Positions 1 to 7,123 of a stretch of 64,000 bases of DNA are shown one piece after another. The notes below the pieces were generated by a model. That model saw only the letters and a list, made by a program, of their open reading frames with translations. It searched no databases and was not told the DNA's origin. The first letter of the stretch is position 1. Each line of letters begins with the position of its first letter. A program made the translations under genes and the position numbers. This DNA comes from Knoellia locipacati (GTDB lineage: Bacteria; Actinomycetota; Actinomycetes; Actinomycetales; Dermatophilaceae), in assembly GCF_007992835.1 (NCBI RefSeq), contig NZ_BKBA01000003.1, positions 434,001 through 498,000 on the forward strand. The letters run 5' to 3'.

Positions 1-44
1 ATCGAGCGGTCGTCGCTGTTGGTCGTGATGTCGGTGACGGGCAT
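1..44 (-). CDS. Start of a gene running off the left edge; possible SRPBCC/AHSA1 protein
   Basis: An ATG at 44 opens a leftward frame beginning MPVTDITTNSDDRS that leaves the window after about 14 codons. It is preceded by an AGGAG-rich ribosome binding site (in 45-62) and starts 5 bases after the stop of the ArsR-type gene, so the two are almost certainly co-transcribed. ArsR regulators of this class are often followed by an SRPBCC (AHSA1/polyketide-cyclase-like) gene whose product begins in a similar way. That family assignment is inference from context; the visible residues are too few to prove it. Confidence 0.5.
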   Translation of the reverse strand, partial: MPVTDITTNSDDRS

Positions 45-49
45 GGGAA

Positions 50-454
50 CTACTCCTTCTCCTGGGTGGGGTGGTGCGTGTCGGTCGTGTCGATCGTGTG
101 GTGCGCGTCGTTCGTGGCGTCGGCGAGGCCGGCGAGCAGGTCGTCGATCCGCGCGATGCGCCCGCGCCACACCGACTCGAGCTCGGTGAGCATCGAGGCG
201 ACCGAGCGCAGGGCCTCGACCTCCCCGCTGGCGAGCGCCTCGCGCCCGCTACGGCGCTTGCTCACCAGACCGGCCCGCTCGAGCACCGCGACGTGCTTCT
301 GCACGGCCGCGAAGCTCATGTCGTAGCCGCGGGCCAGGGTCGAGACCGAGTGCTCGCCCGCGAGGACGCGACGCAGGATGTCGCGCCGGGTCCTGTCGGC
401 GAGAGCGTGGAACAGGGCGTCGGCCCTGTCCTCCTGCTCCTCGGTCGTGGTCAT
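50..454 (-). CDS. ArsR-family winged-helix transcriptional regulator
   Basis: DNA-binding repressor of about 134 residues. A winged helix-turn-helix covers roughly residues 10-85 (FHALADRTRRDILRRVL, then a recognition segment around SFAAVQKHVAVLERAGLVS). It has no ArsR-type metal-binding cysteine pair, which fits the subgroup that controls SRPBCC genes rather than metal efflux. The C-terminus is a short His/Asp/Thr-rich tail. ATG 454 is preferred over the TTG at 469, because the TTG lies inside the perfect operator dyad at 458-489. On the minus strand a TTGACA -35 lies at the edge of that dyad, so autorepression is likely. The downstream gene leaves the window 5 bases later. Confidence 0.85.
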   Translation of the reverse strand: MTTTEEQEDRADALFHALADRTRRDILRRVLAGEHSVSTLARGYDMSFAAVQKHVAVLERAGLVSKRRSGREALASGEVEALRSVASMLTELESVWRGRIARIDDLLAGLADATNDAHHTIDTTDTHHPTQEKE

Positions 455-457
455 GAC

Positions 458-489
458 GACAACATACAACCGAACGGTTGTATGTTGTC
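458..489. promoter_or_regulatory. Perfect 15-bp inverted repeat, probable ArsR operator
   Basis: Left arm GACAACATACAACCG (458-472), two-base spacer, right arm CGGTTGTATGTTGTC (475-489): a perfect dyad. It sits just upstream of the ArsR-type ATG (454, leftward). The right arm also overlaps a possible -35 (TTGTCA, 485-490) for the rightward ung promoter. Binding by the adjacent regulator is inferred. Confidence 0.75.
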
Positions 490-521
490 AAGGGTCTTGG
501 ACTGCGAGCTAGGTTGAGGTG

Positions 522-1199
522 ATGACCACCCGCCCCCTCGCCGAGCTCGTGCACCCGTCGTGGGCACAGGTGCTCGCGCCCGTCGAGCCGACCCTCACCG
601 AGCTCGGGGAGTACCTCCGGGCCGAGGTCGCCGCCGGGCACGGCTACCTGCCGGCAGGGGCCCACGTCCTGCGTGCCTTCGAGCAGCCCCTCGCCGACGT
701 CCGGGTGCTCGTCGTCGGGCAGGACCCCTACCCGACGCCCGGCCACCCCATCGGCCTGAGCTTCGCCGTCGCGCCCGACGTCCGGCCGGTCCCGCGCAGC
801 CTGGCCAACATCTACACCGAGCTCCAGAGCGACCTCGGTGTCCCCGCGCCGACCTCCGGTGACCTCACCCCGTGGGCCGAGCGCGGGGTGCTGCTCCTCA
901 ACCGGGTCCTCACCGTCCGGCCCGGCGCCTCGGCGAGCCACCGCGGCAAGGGCTGGGAGCAGGTCACCGACTGCGCGATCGACGCGCTCGTCGCCCGCGG
1001 CGGCCCGCTCGTCGCCCTCCTCTGGGGCAGGGACGCACGATCGCTGCGGAGCCGGCTCGACGGCATACCGTGTGTCGAGAGCCCCCATCCCTCTCCGCTG
1101 TCGGCGCACTCCGGGTTCTTTGGGTCGCGACCGTTCAGCCGCGTCAACACCCTGCTCGAACAGCAGGGCGCCACACCGCTCGACTGGAGTCTGCCGTGA
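522..1199 (+). CDS. ung: Uracil-DNA glycosylase, family 1
   Basis: Excises uracil from DNA in base-excision repair. The water-activating motif [16 protein letters not shown] carries the catalytic Asp, and the C-terminal HPSPLS motif with the catalytic His is present, followed by FSRVNTLL. The roughly 225-residue length matches the family. GQDPYP instead of the enterobacterial GQDPYH is, as far as I recall, usual in actinobacterial homologues. A GTG at 519 is possible, but a -10-like TAGGTT at 510-515 lies 6 bases before ATG 522, suggesting a leaderless transcript from the ATG. The stop overlaps the next gene's GTG (GTGA), so the SGNH hydrolase is translationally coupled. Confidence 0.93.
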   Translation: MTTRPLAELVHPSWAQVLAPVEPTLTELGEYLRAEVAAGHGYLPAGAHVLRAFEQPLADVRVLVVGQDPYPTPGHPIGLSFAVAPDVRPVPRSLANIYTELQSDLGVPAPTSGDLTPWAERGVLLLNRVLTVRPGASASHRGKGWEQVTDCAIDALVARGGPLVALLWGRDARSLRSRLDGIPCVESPHPSPLSAHSGFFGSRPFSRVNTLLEQQGATPLDWSLP

Positions 1200-2020
1200 A
1201 CCCCGTCCCACCCAGGGCCAACCGCGTCTGGAGCAGCTACGTCGCCATCGGCGACTCGTTCACCGAGGGCATGTCCGACCCGGACCCCGAGAACGCCAAC
1301 GCCTACATCGGCTGGGCCGACCGGCTCGCCGAGTCGCTGCACGACCTCGCCGAGGTCGAGCACCTGCCCTTCGCGTACGCCAACCTCGCCGTCCGCGGGC
1401 GGCTGCTCGACGACGTCGTCGGACCGCAGCTCGACCGGGCGATGGAGATGTCGCCCGACCTCGTCTCGCTCGTCGGTGGTGGCAACGACCTCCTGCGACC
1501 CAACGCCGACACCAACCAGCTCATGGAGACGCTCGAGGCGGCGGTGGTCCGGTTGCGGCAGAACGGTTCCGACGTCCTGCTCGCCACGCCTGTCGACCCG
1601 CAGGAGGCCGGCCTGCTCAAGCCGCTGCGCGGGCGTCACGCCGTCCATGCCGCCAACATCTTCACGCTGGCCCAGCGCCACGGCTGCTACGTCCTCAACC
1701 TCTGGGGCATGCCCGCGCTGCGCGACTGGCGGCTGTGGGCGGACGACCGCATCCACCTCACCACCGAGGGCCACCGTCGGGTCGCCCTCGCCGCGCTGGC
1801 CTCGCTCGGTCACGCGACCGACGAGGACGACTGGCGCACACCGCTGCCCGCCGGCGACGCGACGACCCGCCGCCAAGAGCTCGCGGCCCACGCGGCGTGG
1901 GCGCGCGAGCACCTCGCGCCGTGGGTGCAGCGCCGGATGAAGGGCCAGTCCAGCGGGGACCACCTCGACCCCAAGCGACCCGAGCTCTCGCCGATGCGTC
2001 CCTTCGTCGACGGGCCCTGA
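1196..2020 (+). CDS. SGNH/GDSL-type hydrolase (lipase/esterase)
   Basis: About 274 residues with the SGNH blocks in order: block I GDSFTEG near residue 20 (nucleophile Ser), block III GGND near residue 100 (oxyanion Asn), and block [11 protein letters not shown] with the catalytic Asp and His near residue 185. Such enzymes hydrolyse esters or acyl groups; the substrate cannot be read from the sequence. No signal peptide is visible, so it is probably cytoplasmic. The GTG start overlaps the ung stop by four bases. The last 60 residues are basic and lack family motifs. Confidence 0.88.
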   Translation: MNPVPPRANRVWSSYVAIGDSFTEGMSDPDPENANAYIGWADRLAESLHDLAEVEHLPFAYANLAVRGRLLDDVVGPQLDRAMEMSPDLVSLVGGGNDLLRPNADTNQLMETLEAAVVRLRQNGSDVLLATPVDPQEAGLLKPLRGRHAVHAANIFTLAQRHGCYVLNLWGMPALRDWRLWADDRIHLTTEGHRRVALAALASLGHATDEDDWRTPLPAGDATTRRQELAAHAAWAREHLAPWVQRRMKGQSSGDHLDPKRPELSPMRPFVDGP

Positions 2021-2062
2021 GGCCCGTCCGGACCCGCTGCGGCTGGCGTTACAGTCGCGGGT

Positions 2063-3223
2063 ATGCCGGTGACCCGCCTCATGCCCACCTCCGACGGTGA
2101 CGACCTCATCGCCCTGACCCGCGAGATCTGCTCCAAGGAGCTGCGCCCGCGCGTCGACGACGCCGAAAGGGCCGCGGCCGAGGGCGAGTCGTTCCCGACC
2201 GAGGTGTTCCGCACGCTCGGGCAGGCGGGACTGCTGTCGCTCCCCCACCCCGAGGAGTTCGGTGGCGGAGGCCAGCCCTACGAGGTCTACCTCCAGGTCG
2301 TCGAGGAGATCGCCTCGGCGTGGATGAGCGTGGCGGTCGGGGTGTCCGTGCACTCGCTCACGGCCTACCCCGTGACGACCTTCGGGACCGACGAGCAGCG
2401 CGCGGCGCTGCTGCCCGGGATGCTCTCCGGCGACCAGCTCGGCGCCTACTGCCTGTCCGAACCCCTGGCCGGGTCCGACGTCGGCTCGATGACGACGCGC
2501 GCGAACCGCGATGGTGACGGGACGGCATACGCGATCAAGGGCCGCAAGGCCTGGATCAGCCACGCGGGCCACGCCGACTACTACACGACGTTCGCACGCA
2601 CCTCGGACGACGCAGGGCGCGGCATCTCGTGCTTCATCGTCCCGGCGGGTTCGGACGCGATGACGTTCGGTGCGCCGGAGAAGAAGATGGGGCTGCACTG
2701 CGACACGGTGCGCGAGGTGATCTTCGACGGCGTGCCCGTCGACGGCGCCAACCGCATCGGCGACGAGGGGCAGGGCATGGCCATCGCGCTGTCCGCTCTC
2801 GACGCCGGACGGCTCGGGATCGCATCCGCCGCAACGGGACTCGCGCAGTCCGCGCTCGACGTCGCCGCCGCCTACGCGAAGGAGCGGCAGCAGTTCGGGC
2901 GCGCGATCGCGTCGAACCAGGGACTCGCGTTCCTCGTCGCCGACATGGAGGCTGCGGTCTCCGGGGCCCGGGCGGCCTACCTGTATGCCGCGCGCCTCAA
3001 GGACGCCGGCCGCCCCTTCTCGAAGGAGGCCGCGGTCGCCAAGCTGCTCGCCACCGACGCCGCCATGAAGGTGACGACCGACGCCATCCAGGTCCTCGGC
3101 GGGGCGGGCTACACCGCCGACTTCCCGGTCGAGCGGATGTTCCGCGAGGCCAAGGTGACCCAGATCTTCGAGGGCACCAACCAGATCCAGCGGCTCGTCA
3201 TCAGTCGGCACGTCCTGCGCTGA
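2063..3223 (+). CDS. Acyl-CoA dehydrogenase
   Basis: FAD-dependent alpha,beta-dehydrogenation of acyl-CoA, passing electrons to ETF. The 386-residue protein has the three ACAD regions in order: N-terminal helical domain, middle beta domain with CLSEPLAGSD, and C-terminal helical domain with RQQFGRAIASNQ. The GGAGYT stretch and IFEGTNQIQ are present; the latter holds the Glu that is the catalytic base in short-chain enzymes. Chain-length preference is not readable. A TACAGT element (2050-2055) lies 7 bases before the ATG, and the ATG itself lies inside a copy of the iterated octamer. No beta-oxidation partner is adjacent. Confidence 0.92.
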   Translation: MPVTRLMPTSDGDDLIALTREICSKELRPRVDDAERAAAEGESFPTEVFRTLGQAGLLSLPHPEEFGGGGQPYEVYLQVVEEIASAWMSVAVGVSVHSLTAYPVTTFGTDEQRAALLPGMLSGDQLGAYCLSEPLAGSDVGSMTTRANRDGDGTAYAIKGRKAWISHAGHADYYTTFARTSDDAGRGISCFIVPAGSDAMTFGAPEKKMGLHCDTVREVIFDGVPVDGANRIGDEGQGMAIALSALDAGRLGIASAATGLAQSALDVAAAYAKERQQFGRAIASNQGLAFLVADMEAAVSGARAAYLYAARLKDAGRPFSKEAAVAKLLATDAAMKVTTDAIQVLGGAGYTADFPVERMFREAKVTQIFEGTNQIQRLVISRHVLR

Positions 3224-3255
3224 CGGCCCGCCCGCGGCCCTCGTCCGGTCGAGGT

Positions 3256-3300
3256 AGCACGACACGCCGTGCGGAGACCCGCGCTGCGGCGTGTCCTGCT
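3256..3300 (+). terminator. Imperfect 14-bp hairpin after the acyl-CoA dehydrogenase gene
   Basis: Arms 3256-3269 (AGCACGACACGCCG) and 3287-3300 pair with one mismatch around a 17-base loop. No clear T-run follows. Probably part of a tandem terminator with 3345-3373. Confidence 0.45.
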
Positions 3301-3344
3301 GTCTCGACCCCGCCGCCCGGCCCCGTCTCCCCCGGAGAACGTCA

Positions 3345-3373
3345 GACCGGGCCGTCTCATACACGGCCCGGTC
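3345..3373. terminator. Perfect 11-bp hairpin between convergent genes
   Basis: GACCGGGCCGT (3345-3355) pairs exactly with ACGGCCCGGTC (3363-3373) across a 7-base loop, followed on the + strand by CTCTTTAT. It lies between the convergent acyl-CoA dehydrogenase and MFS genes and could serve both. Confidence 0.65.
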
Positions 3374-3443
3374 ACCTCTTTATAGGTGTCGCAACCGGCC
3401 CGGCCGGTGACCGACACGCGTCCGCCCGGCAAACGCCGCGGGA

Positions 3444-4787
3444 TCAGTCGGGGTCGCGCGAGATGCCCGGCAGCAGGGTCTCGCCGGAGCGCAGGGCGTC
3501 GAGCGCTCCCGGGTGCTCGTCGACGAACTCGAGCCCCTTGTAGCGGTAGCGCCAGATCTGGAACGCGCCGAGGCCCCACAGGAGGAACTGCACCGACATC
3601 GCGACCTTGAAGTCGGTGAGGGTGTAGCTGCCGGGCCCCTCCGGAGCACGGGCGTCGAGGATGAGGCCGACGAGCGCCATCGTCACGAGCGAGGCGAAGA
3701 AGCCGCCGATGTTGATGACGCCGCTCGCGCGCCCGAGCCGGTCGGAGGGGTGGAAGCTGCGGGCGAGGTCGAAGCCGACCATCGAGCCCGGGCCACCGCA
3801 GCCGGTGACGCAGACGAGCAGGACGAGGAGCGGCAGCGGCGCACGACCTGGCCACAGCAGGACGAGCGCCCAGGTGGCCGCGATCGCCGCGACGATGGTG
3901 AGCACGATCTGCGAGCGCCGGTAGGGCAGCCGTCCGGTGAGGTGCCCGACGACCGGCCCGGCCACCATCGCCGACAGGGTGAGCGTGATGAGCAGGGCGC
4001 CGGCGGTCGAGGCGCTGAGCCCCTGCCCCTGCACGAGGAACGGGTAGCCCCAGAGCATCGTGAAGACCGTGGCGCCGAACTGGCCGGTGAAGTGGATCCA
4101 CATCCCGAGCCGCGTCCCGGGGTTGCCCCACACCTCTGCGAGCGTGCGGGCGAGCGCGCGCACCTTGATCTTCTCGACGGCCATCCCCGTGTAGGGCGAG
4201 TCCTTGACGACGAGGAACAGCCCGACCGAGAGCAGGGCGCCGACGCCTGCCGAGATGCCGAACGACCGCTCCCACCCGAACCGGGTCAGCGCGGCCGCGA
4301 GCGGTGTCGCGGCGGCGACCGCACCCAGCTGCCCGACCATGCCGCTCACCTGGGTGATGACCGGCGCCTGCTTGACCCGGAACCAGAGCGCGACGAGGCG
4401 CAGCATGCTGGTGAAGATCATTGCGTCGCCCATGCCGAGCAGCACGCGCGCGGCGAGCCCGACCCCGAAGCTGCCGGCGAACGCGAACCACAGCTGGCCG
4501 ACCGAGATGAGCGCGAGCCCGACGAGCAGGAGCCGGCGCGAGCCGAAGCGGTCCAGGAGCACGCCCACGGGGATCTGCATGCCGGCATACACGACGAGCT
4601 GGACCACCGTGAACGTCGCGAGCTGCGACGCAGTGATGTGGAAGCGTTCTGCCGCAACGAGACCGGCGACACCGAGCGACGTGCGGTGGAAGACGGCGAC
4701 GACGTAGACCGACAGCGCGACGGCCCAGATGACCCACGCGCGACGACGACCGATGTCGTGGATCTGTCGTCGGAGGGGTCGCGTCAC
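3444..4787 (-). CDS. Major facilitator superfamily transporter
   Basis: A 447-residue inner-membrane protein with about 12 hydrophobic segments. The loop between helices 2 and 3 carries an MFS motif A-like GVLLDRFGSRRLL. The cytoplasmic centre (KDSPYTGMAVEKIKVRAL) separates two six-helix halves. The substrate is unknown; overall it resembles the nitrate/sugar-phosphate/drug-type MFS groups without a diagnostic signature. Start GTG 4787 is supported by a minus-strand TAGAAT 6 bases upstream. A 405-base stretch holding a small frame and the tRNA promoter precedes it. Confidence 0.85.
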   Translation of the reverse strand: MTRPLRRQIHDIGRRRAWVIWAVALSVYVVAVFHRTSLGVAGLVAAERFHITASQLATFTVVQLVVYAGMQIPVGVLLDRFGSRRLLLVGLALISVGQLWFAFAGSFGVGLAARVLLGMGDAMIFTSMLRLVALWFRVKQAPVITQVSGMVGQLGAVAAATPLAAALTRFGWERSFGISAGVGALLSVGLFLVVKDSPYTGMAVEKIKVRALARTLAEVWGNPGTRLGMWIHFTGQFGATVFTMLWGYPFLVQGQGLSASTAGALLITLTLSAMVAGPVVGHLTGRLPYRRSQIVLTIVAAIAATWALVLLWPGRAPLPLLVLLVCVTGCGGPGSMVGFDLARSFHPSDRLGRASGVINIGGFFASLVTMALVGLILDARAPEGPGSYTLTDFKVAMSVQFLLWGLGAFQIWRYRYKGLEFVDEHPGALDALRSGETLLPGISRDPD

Positions 4788-4860
4788 CGCTTGATTCTAG
4801 GGACGACGCGGGTATGCCGGCCGCCCCCGTCCACGACGCGGCTGCGCCTTCCCGGTCAGC

Positions 4861-5073
4861 TCACCGCACGAGGAGGCGAGGGCGCCACGTCGCCGCGACG
4901 GAGTTGGCACCGAGGCTGCGCGAGAGCGTGTCGTGGGACCCGGCGTGCAGGGCCTCGACGGCCCTGCACGCCGGGATGACGCCGGGCCGGACGTCGGCCT
5001 CCGCCAGTCCCTGTCTGCCGGTCACCGTCACGGTCGGCTGCTCCTCGAGGTCGAGGAGCCTCATCAGCGTCAT
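4861..5073 (-). CDS. Small hypothetical protein (70 aa), uncertain
   Basis: Possible small leftward gene in the otherwise empty 4788-5192 stretch. It starts ATG ACG CTG ATG, with a GGGTGAGGG purine stretch just upstream, and its third codon positions are almost all G or C, like the real genes around it. No motif or family is recognised. A perfect 16-bp hairpin (4939-4975) lies inside it, which would be unusual in a coding region and may mean the stretch is non-coding. A longer frame on the opposite strand looks like a shadow. Confidence 0.35.
   Translation of the reverse strand: MTLMRLLDLEEQPTVTVTGRQGLAEADVRPGVIPACRAVEALHAGSHDTLSRSLGANSVAATWRPRLLVR
4939..4975. repeat. Perfect 16-bp inverted repeat with 5-base loop
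   Basis: CCCGGCGTGCAGGGCC (4939-4954) pairs exactly with 4960-4975 across the loop TCGAC. No T-run on either strand. Function unknown; see findings. Confidence 0.8.
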
Positions 5074-5192
5074 GCCCTCACCCTGTCGGTGGCCGGTCGT
5101 GCTCGGCAGGGACGATCGTCCCGGACCGTGGCACCGGCTCGCGGCGGGTAAAGTTCGGGTCGCCGTCGGGGGCGCACTGCTCGCCGACGCGC

Positions 5193-5265
5193 GCTGGCGT
5201 GGCGCAATCGGTAGCGCACCTGTCTTGTAAACAGGTGGTTAGGGGTTCAAGTCCCCTCGCCAGCT
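5193..5265 (+). tRNA. tRNA-Thr, anticodon TGT
   Basis: A complete 73-base cloverleaf: acceptor GCTGGCG / CGCCAGC, D-arm around GGCGCAATCGGTAGCGC, anticodon stem CCTGT/ACAGG with loop CTTGTAA (anticodon TGT, reading ACA), a 5-base variable loop, and T-arm AGGGG-TTCAAGT-CCCCT. The discriminator base is T and CCA is not encoded. It stands alone, with a possible -10 (GTAAAGT, around 5149) upstream. Confidence 0.95.
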
Positions 5266-5313
5266 CTCCCGCACGACCCTCGCCGCGACGCCCCGGACGA
5301 CGGGCCTGTTGCG

Positions 5314-5514
5314 TCAGTCGGGGGTCTGCGTCGACTCTCGCCGCGTCGCCTCGGGCTGCTCGGTGCGCTCCTGCGACTCGGCGAGGATGACGCGAGCCTG
5401 CTCCTCGGGGTCGTCGCTGTCGACGGCCCGCTCCTCCGGCAGCAGCTCGGCGCGGCTGCCCACGTTGGCGTCGTCGTCGCGGTCCTCGGAGGCATCGGCG
5501 GGTTCTTGGCTCAT
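5314..5514 (-). CDS. Small acidic conserved hypothetical protein (66 aa)
   Basis: A 66-residue, highly charged, hydrophilic protein beginning MSQEPADASEDRDDD. Its core LLPEERAVDSDDPEEQARVI resembles a small acidic protein I remember from many actinobacterial genomes as unnamed hypotheticals. No membrane segment, cysteine or known fold is visible, and no function can be assigned. It lies between the tRNA-Thr gene and the TauE/SafE gene. A GGAG abuts the ATG, so the start is less certain than the frame. Confidence 0.65.
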   Translation of the reverse strand: MSQEPADASEDRDDDANVGSRAELLPEERAVDSDDPEEQARVILAESQERTEQPEATRRESTQTPD

Positions 5515-5558
5515 CTCCGGAACCGTACTCGCGTCACCGCGCCCGGAGTGGCCGGCGG

Positions 5559-6329
5559 TCAGCGCACCCAGAAGAGCACGGCCGCAGTGACGCCGGCTGC
5601 GACGACGAGCCCGCGCAGGAGCGCCTCGGGCATGACCCGGCCGATCCGGGCACCGACGTAGCCACCCACGACCGAGCCCGCGGCGAGCACCACGACGGCC
5701 CGCCAGTCGACGGGTGCGATCGCGACGAACACGACGGTCGCGACGACGTTGGACACCATGACCGCGAACGTCTTGAGGGCGTTGAGCGTCCGGAACTCGA
5801 GCGAGGTCCCGAGGCCGAGGACGGCGAGCATCATCACGCCGGACCCCGCCCCGAAGTAGCCGCCGTAGACGCCGGTCACCGTGGCCAGGACCCGGGTGAG
5901 GACCGGCATGCGCGAGGGGTCCTGGTCGTGGTGCCCGTCGGGGTGGCGGCGGCGCACCCACGCCTTGAGCGTGGGCTGGATCCCGACGAGGAGGCAGGTG
6001 GCGAGGATGAGCCACGGCACGACCACCTCGAAGACCGAGCCCGGCAGGCCCAGGAGCAGGGCGGACCCCGCGACGGCGCCGACGGCAGACGTCACGAGGA
6101 CGATCCCCGTGACGCGCGGGAACTCGCGCAGCTCCTCCCGGTAGCCGAAGGAGCCACTGAGCCCGGCGGGAGTCATGCCGATGGTGTTCGACGTGTTGGC
6201 CGTCACCGGCGGCAGCCCGACGGCGACGAGCACGGGGAAGCTCAGGAGCGAGGCGACGCCCACGGTCGAGGTGAGGATGCCGGCCCCGAGTCCGGCCGCG
6301 AGCACGGCGACGACGTCAGCGGCCGACAC
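5559..6329 (-). CDS. Sulfite exporter TauE/SafE (TSUP) family membrane protein
   Basis: A 256-residue protein with about eight membrane segments, opening with AGLGAGILTSTVGVASLLSF and containing PPVTANTSNTIGMTPAGLSG, typical of the TSUP family. Members export sulfite, sulfoacetate or other organic sulfonates, or act in sulfur-compound transport; the substrate is not evident here. A His-rich loop (RRRHPDGHHDQDPS) joins the two halves. It starts 6 bases after the stop of the GntR-type gene upstream, so it is probably co-transcribed with that regulator. Confidence 0.9.
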   Translation of the reverse strand: MSAADVVAVLAAGLGAGILTSTVGVASLLSFPVLVAVGLPPVTANTSNTIGMTPAGLSGSFGYREELREFPRVTGIVLVTSAVGAVAGSALLLGLPGSVFEVVVPWLILATCLLVGIQPTLKAWVRRRHPDGHHDQDPSRMPVLTRVLATVTGVYGGYFGAGSGVMMLAVLGLGTSLEFRTLNALKTFAVMVSNVVATVVFVAIAPVDWRAVVVLAAGSVVGGYVGARIGRVMPEALLRGLVVAAGVTAAVLFWVR

Positions 6330-6335
6330 GGGGCC

Positions 6336-7001
6336 TCACGCGTCGACGACGTCGAGGACGTCCCGGACCGCTGCCGGCACCGCGTCGGCACCTCCGCGGC
6401 GCACGGCCTCGGCGAGCGCGGCGACGTCGTCGGGGTGACCCTCCACGGCTCCGAGCTGCTGCATCCGCACGGCGAGCGAGGCGTCGAGCCTGGCCAGCAG
6501 AGAGCCCTCGTCGACGAGGCGCAGGACGCACGACCACACGTCGCCCAGCGTCCGCCGGCTGCCGTCGTCGGCGAGCAGTGCGGAGCGCAAGGCGGTGTCG
6601 GGGTGGGAGGCCGCCTCGAGCGCGAGCTGCGTCATCGTCGCCAGCCGCGTGACACGCAGCTCGTGCAGGGGGACCTCGTCGAGGGCCGGGAGGACCACCG
6701 TCCCGCTCGGGTCCCGGACGACGGCGCCGTCACCGTGACGGACCTCGAGGCGCCCGCGCACCTCGAGGGCGACGAGGGCACGGCTCAGCGTGGCGCGGCT
6801 GACGCCGAGGTCCTTGGCGAGACGTCGCTCGGGCGGCAGGCGGTCACCCGGCGCGAGCCCCTGGGCCTCGATGAAGTCCGCGATGTGGTCGGCGAGCTGT
6901 TCGTAGAGCCGCGGCCTCGCGAGCGGCTTCGGCCCCCCGGCCGACCCGCCCTGACCTGCGTTCTCGACGTGGCTGGACGTCATCGGTTCGACGCTCGTCA
7001 C
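6336..7001 (-). CDS. GntR-family (FadR/FCD type) transcriptional regulator
   Basis: A 221-residue regulator. An N-terminal winged helix (about residues 28-95) contains DRLPPERRLAKDLGVSRATLSRAL, diluted here to its hallmark PPERRLA; the rest is an all-helical FCD-type effector domain. FCD regulators usually sense small carboxylates or acyl-CoA. It is divergent from the MatC-type transporter and CoA genes, the arrangement seen for MatR of rhizobial malonate operons, so it probably controls them through the dyads at 7060-7096. GTG 7001 is preceded by a GGGGGAGA ribosome binding site. The 16-residue N-terminal extension is poorly conserved. Confidence 0.85.
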   Translation of the reverse strand: MTSVEPMTSSHVENAGQGGSAGGPKPLARPRLYEQLADHIADFIEAQGLAPGDRLPPERRLAKDLGVSRATLSRALVALEVRGRLEVRHGDGAVVRDPSGTVVLPALDEVPLHELRVTRLATMTQLALEAASHPDTALRSALLADDGSRRTLGDVWSCVLRLVDEGSLLARLDASLAVRMQQLGAVEGHPDDVAALAEAVRRGGADAVPAAVRDVLDVVDA

Positions 7002-7045
7002 CGTCTCTCCCCCGTTCGCGGCCCAGTGGTCATGGGCTCAATCTA

Positions 7046-7096
7046 TTGACAGATGGTCCGTTGGCCAAGAGGCTAGGCCACTGAACCACGGCCAAC
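7046..7096 (+). promoter_or_regulatory. Promoter and dyads between gntR-type gene and matC-type gene
   Basis: A consensus -35 TTGACA (7046-7051) with a weak -10-like stretch near 7070-7075. Inverted repeats overlap it: TGGCC (7062-7066) with GGCCA (7076-7080), and GTTGGCC (7060-7066) with GGCCAAC (7090-7096). These are candidate operators for the adjacent GntR-family regulator. Confidence 0.5.
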
Positions 7097-7123
7097 CGGG
7101 CCGCGACGAGCAAAGGAGCTCGC

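Noticed and set aside
7053-7080. A stretch (TGGTCCGTTGGCCAAGAGG...) resembling the 5' half of a Firmicutes-type tRNA-Glu.
   Set aside because: Only an acceptor/D-arm-like segment is present; there is no anticodon arm or T-arm (GGTTCGA). The symmetry is better explained as GntR-family operator dyads.
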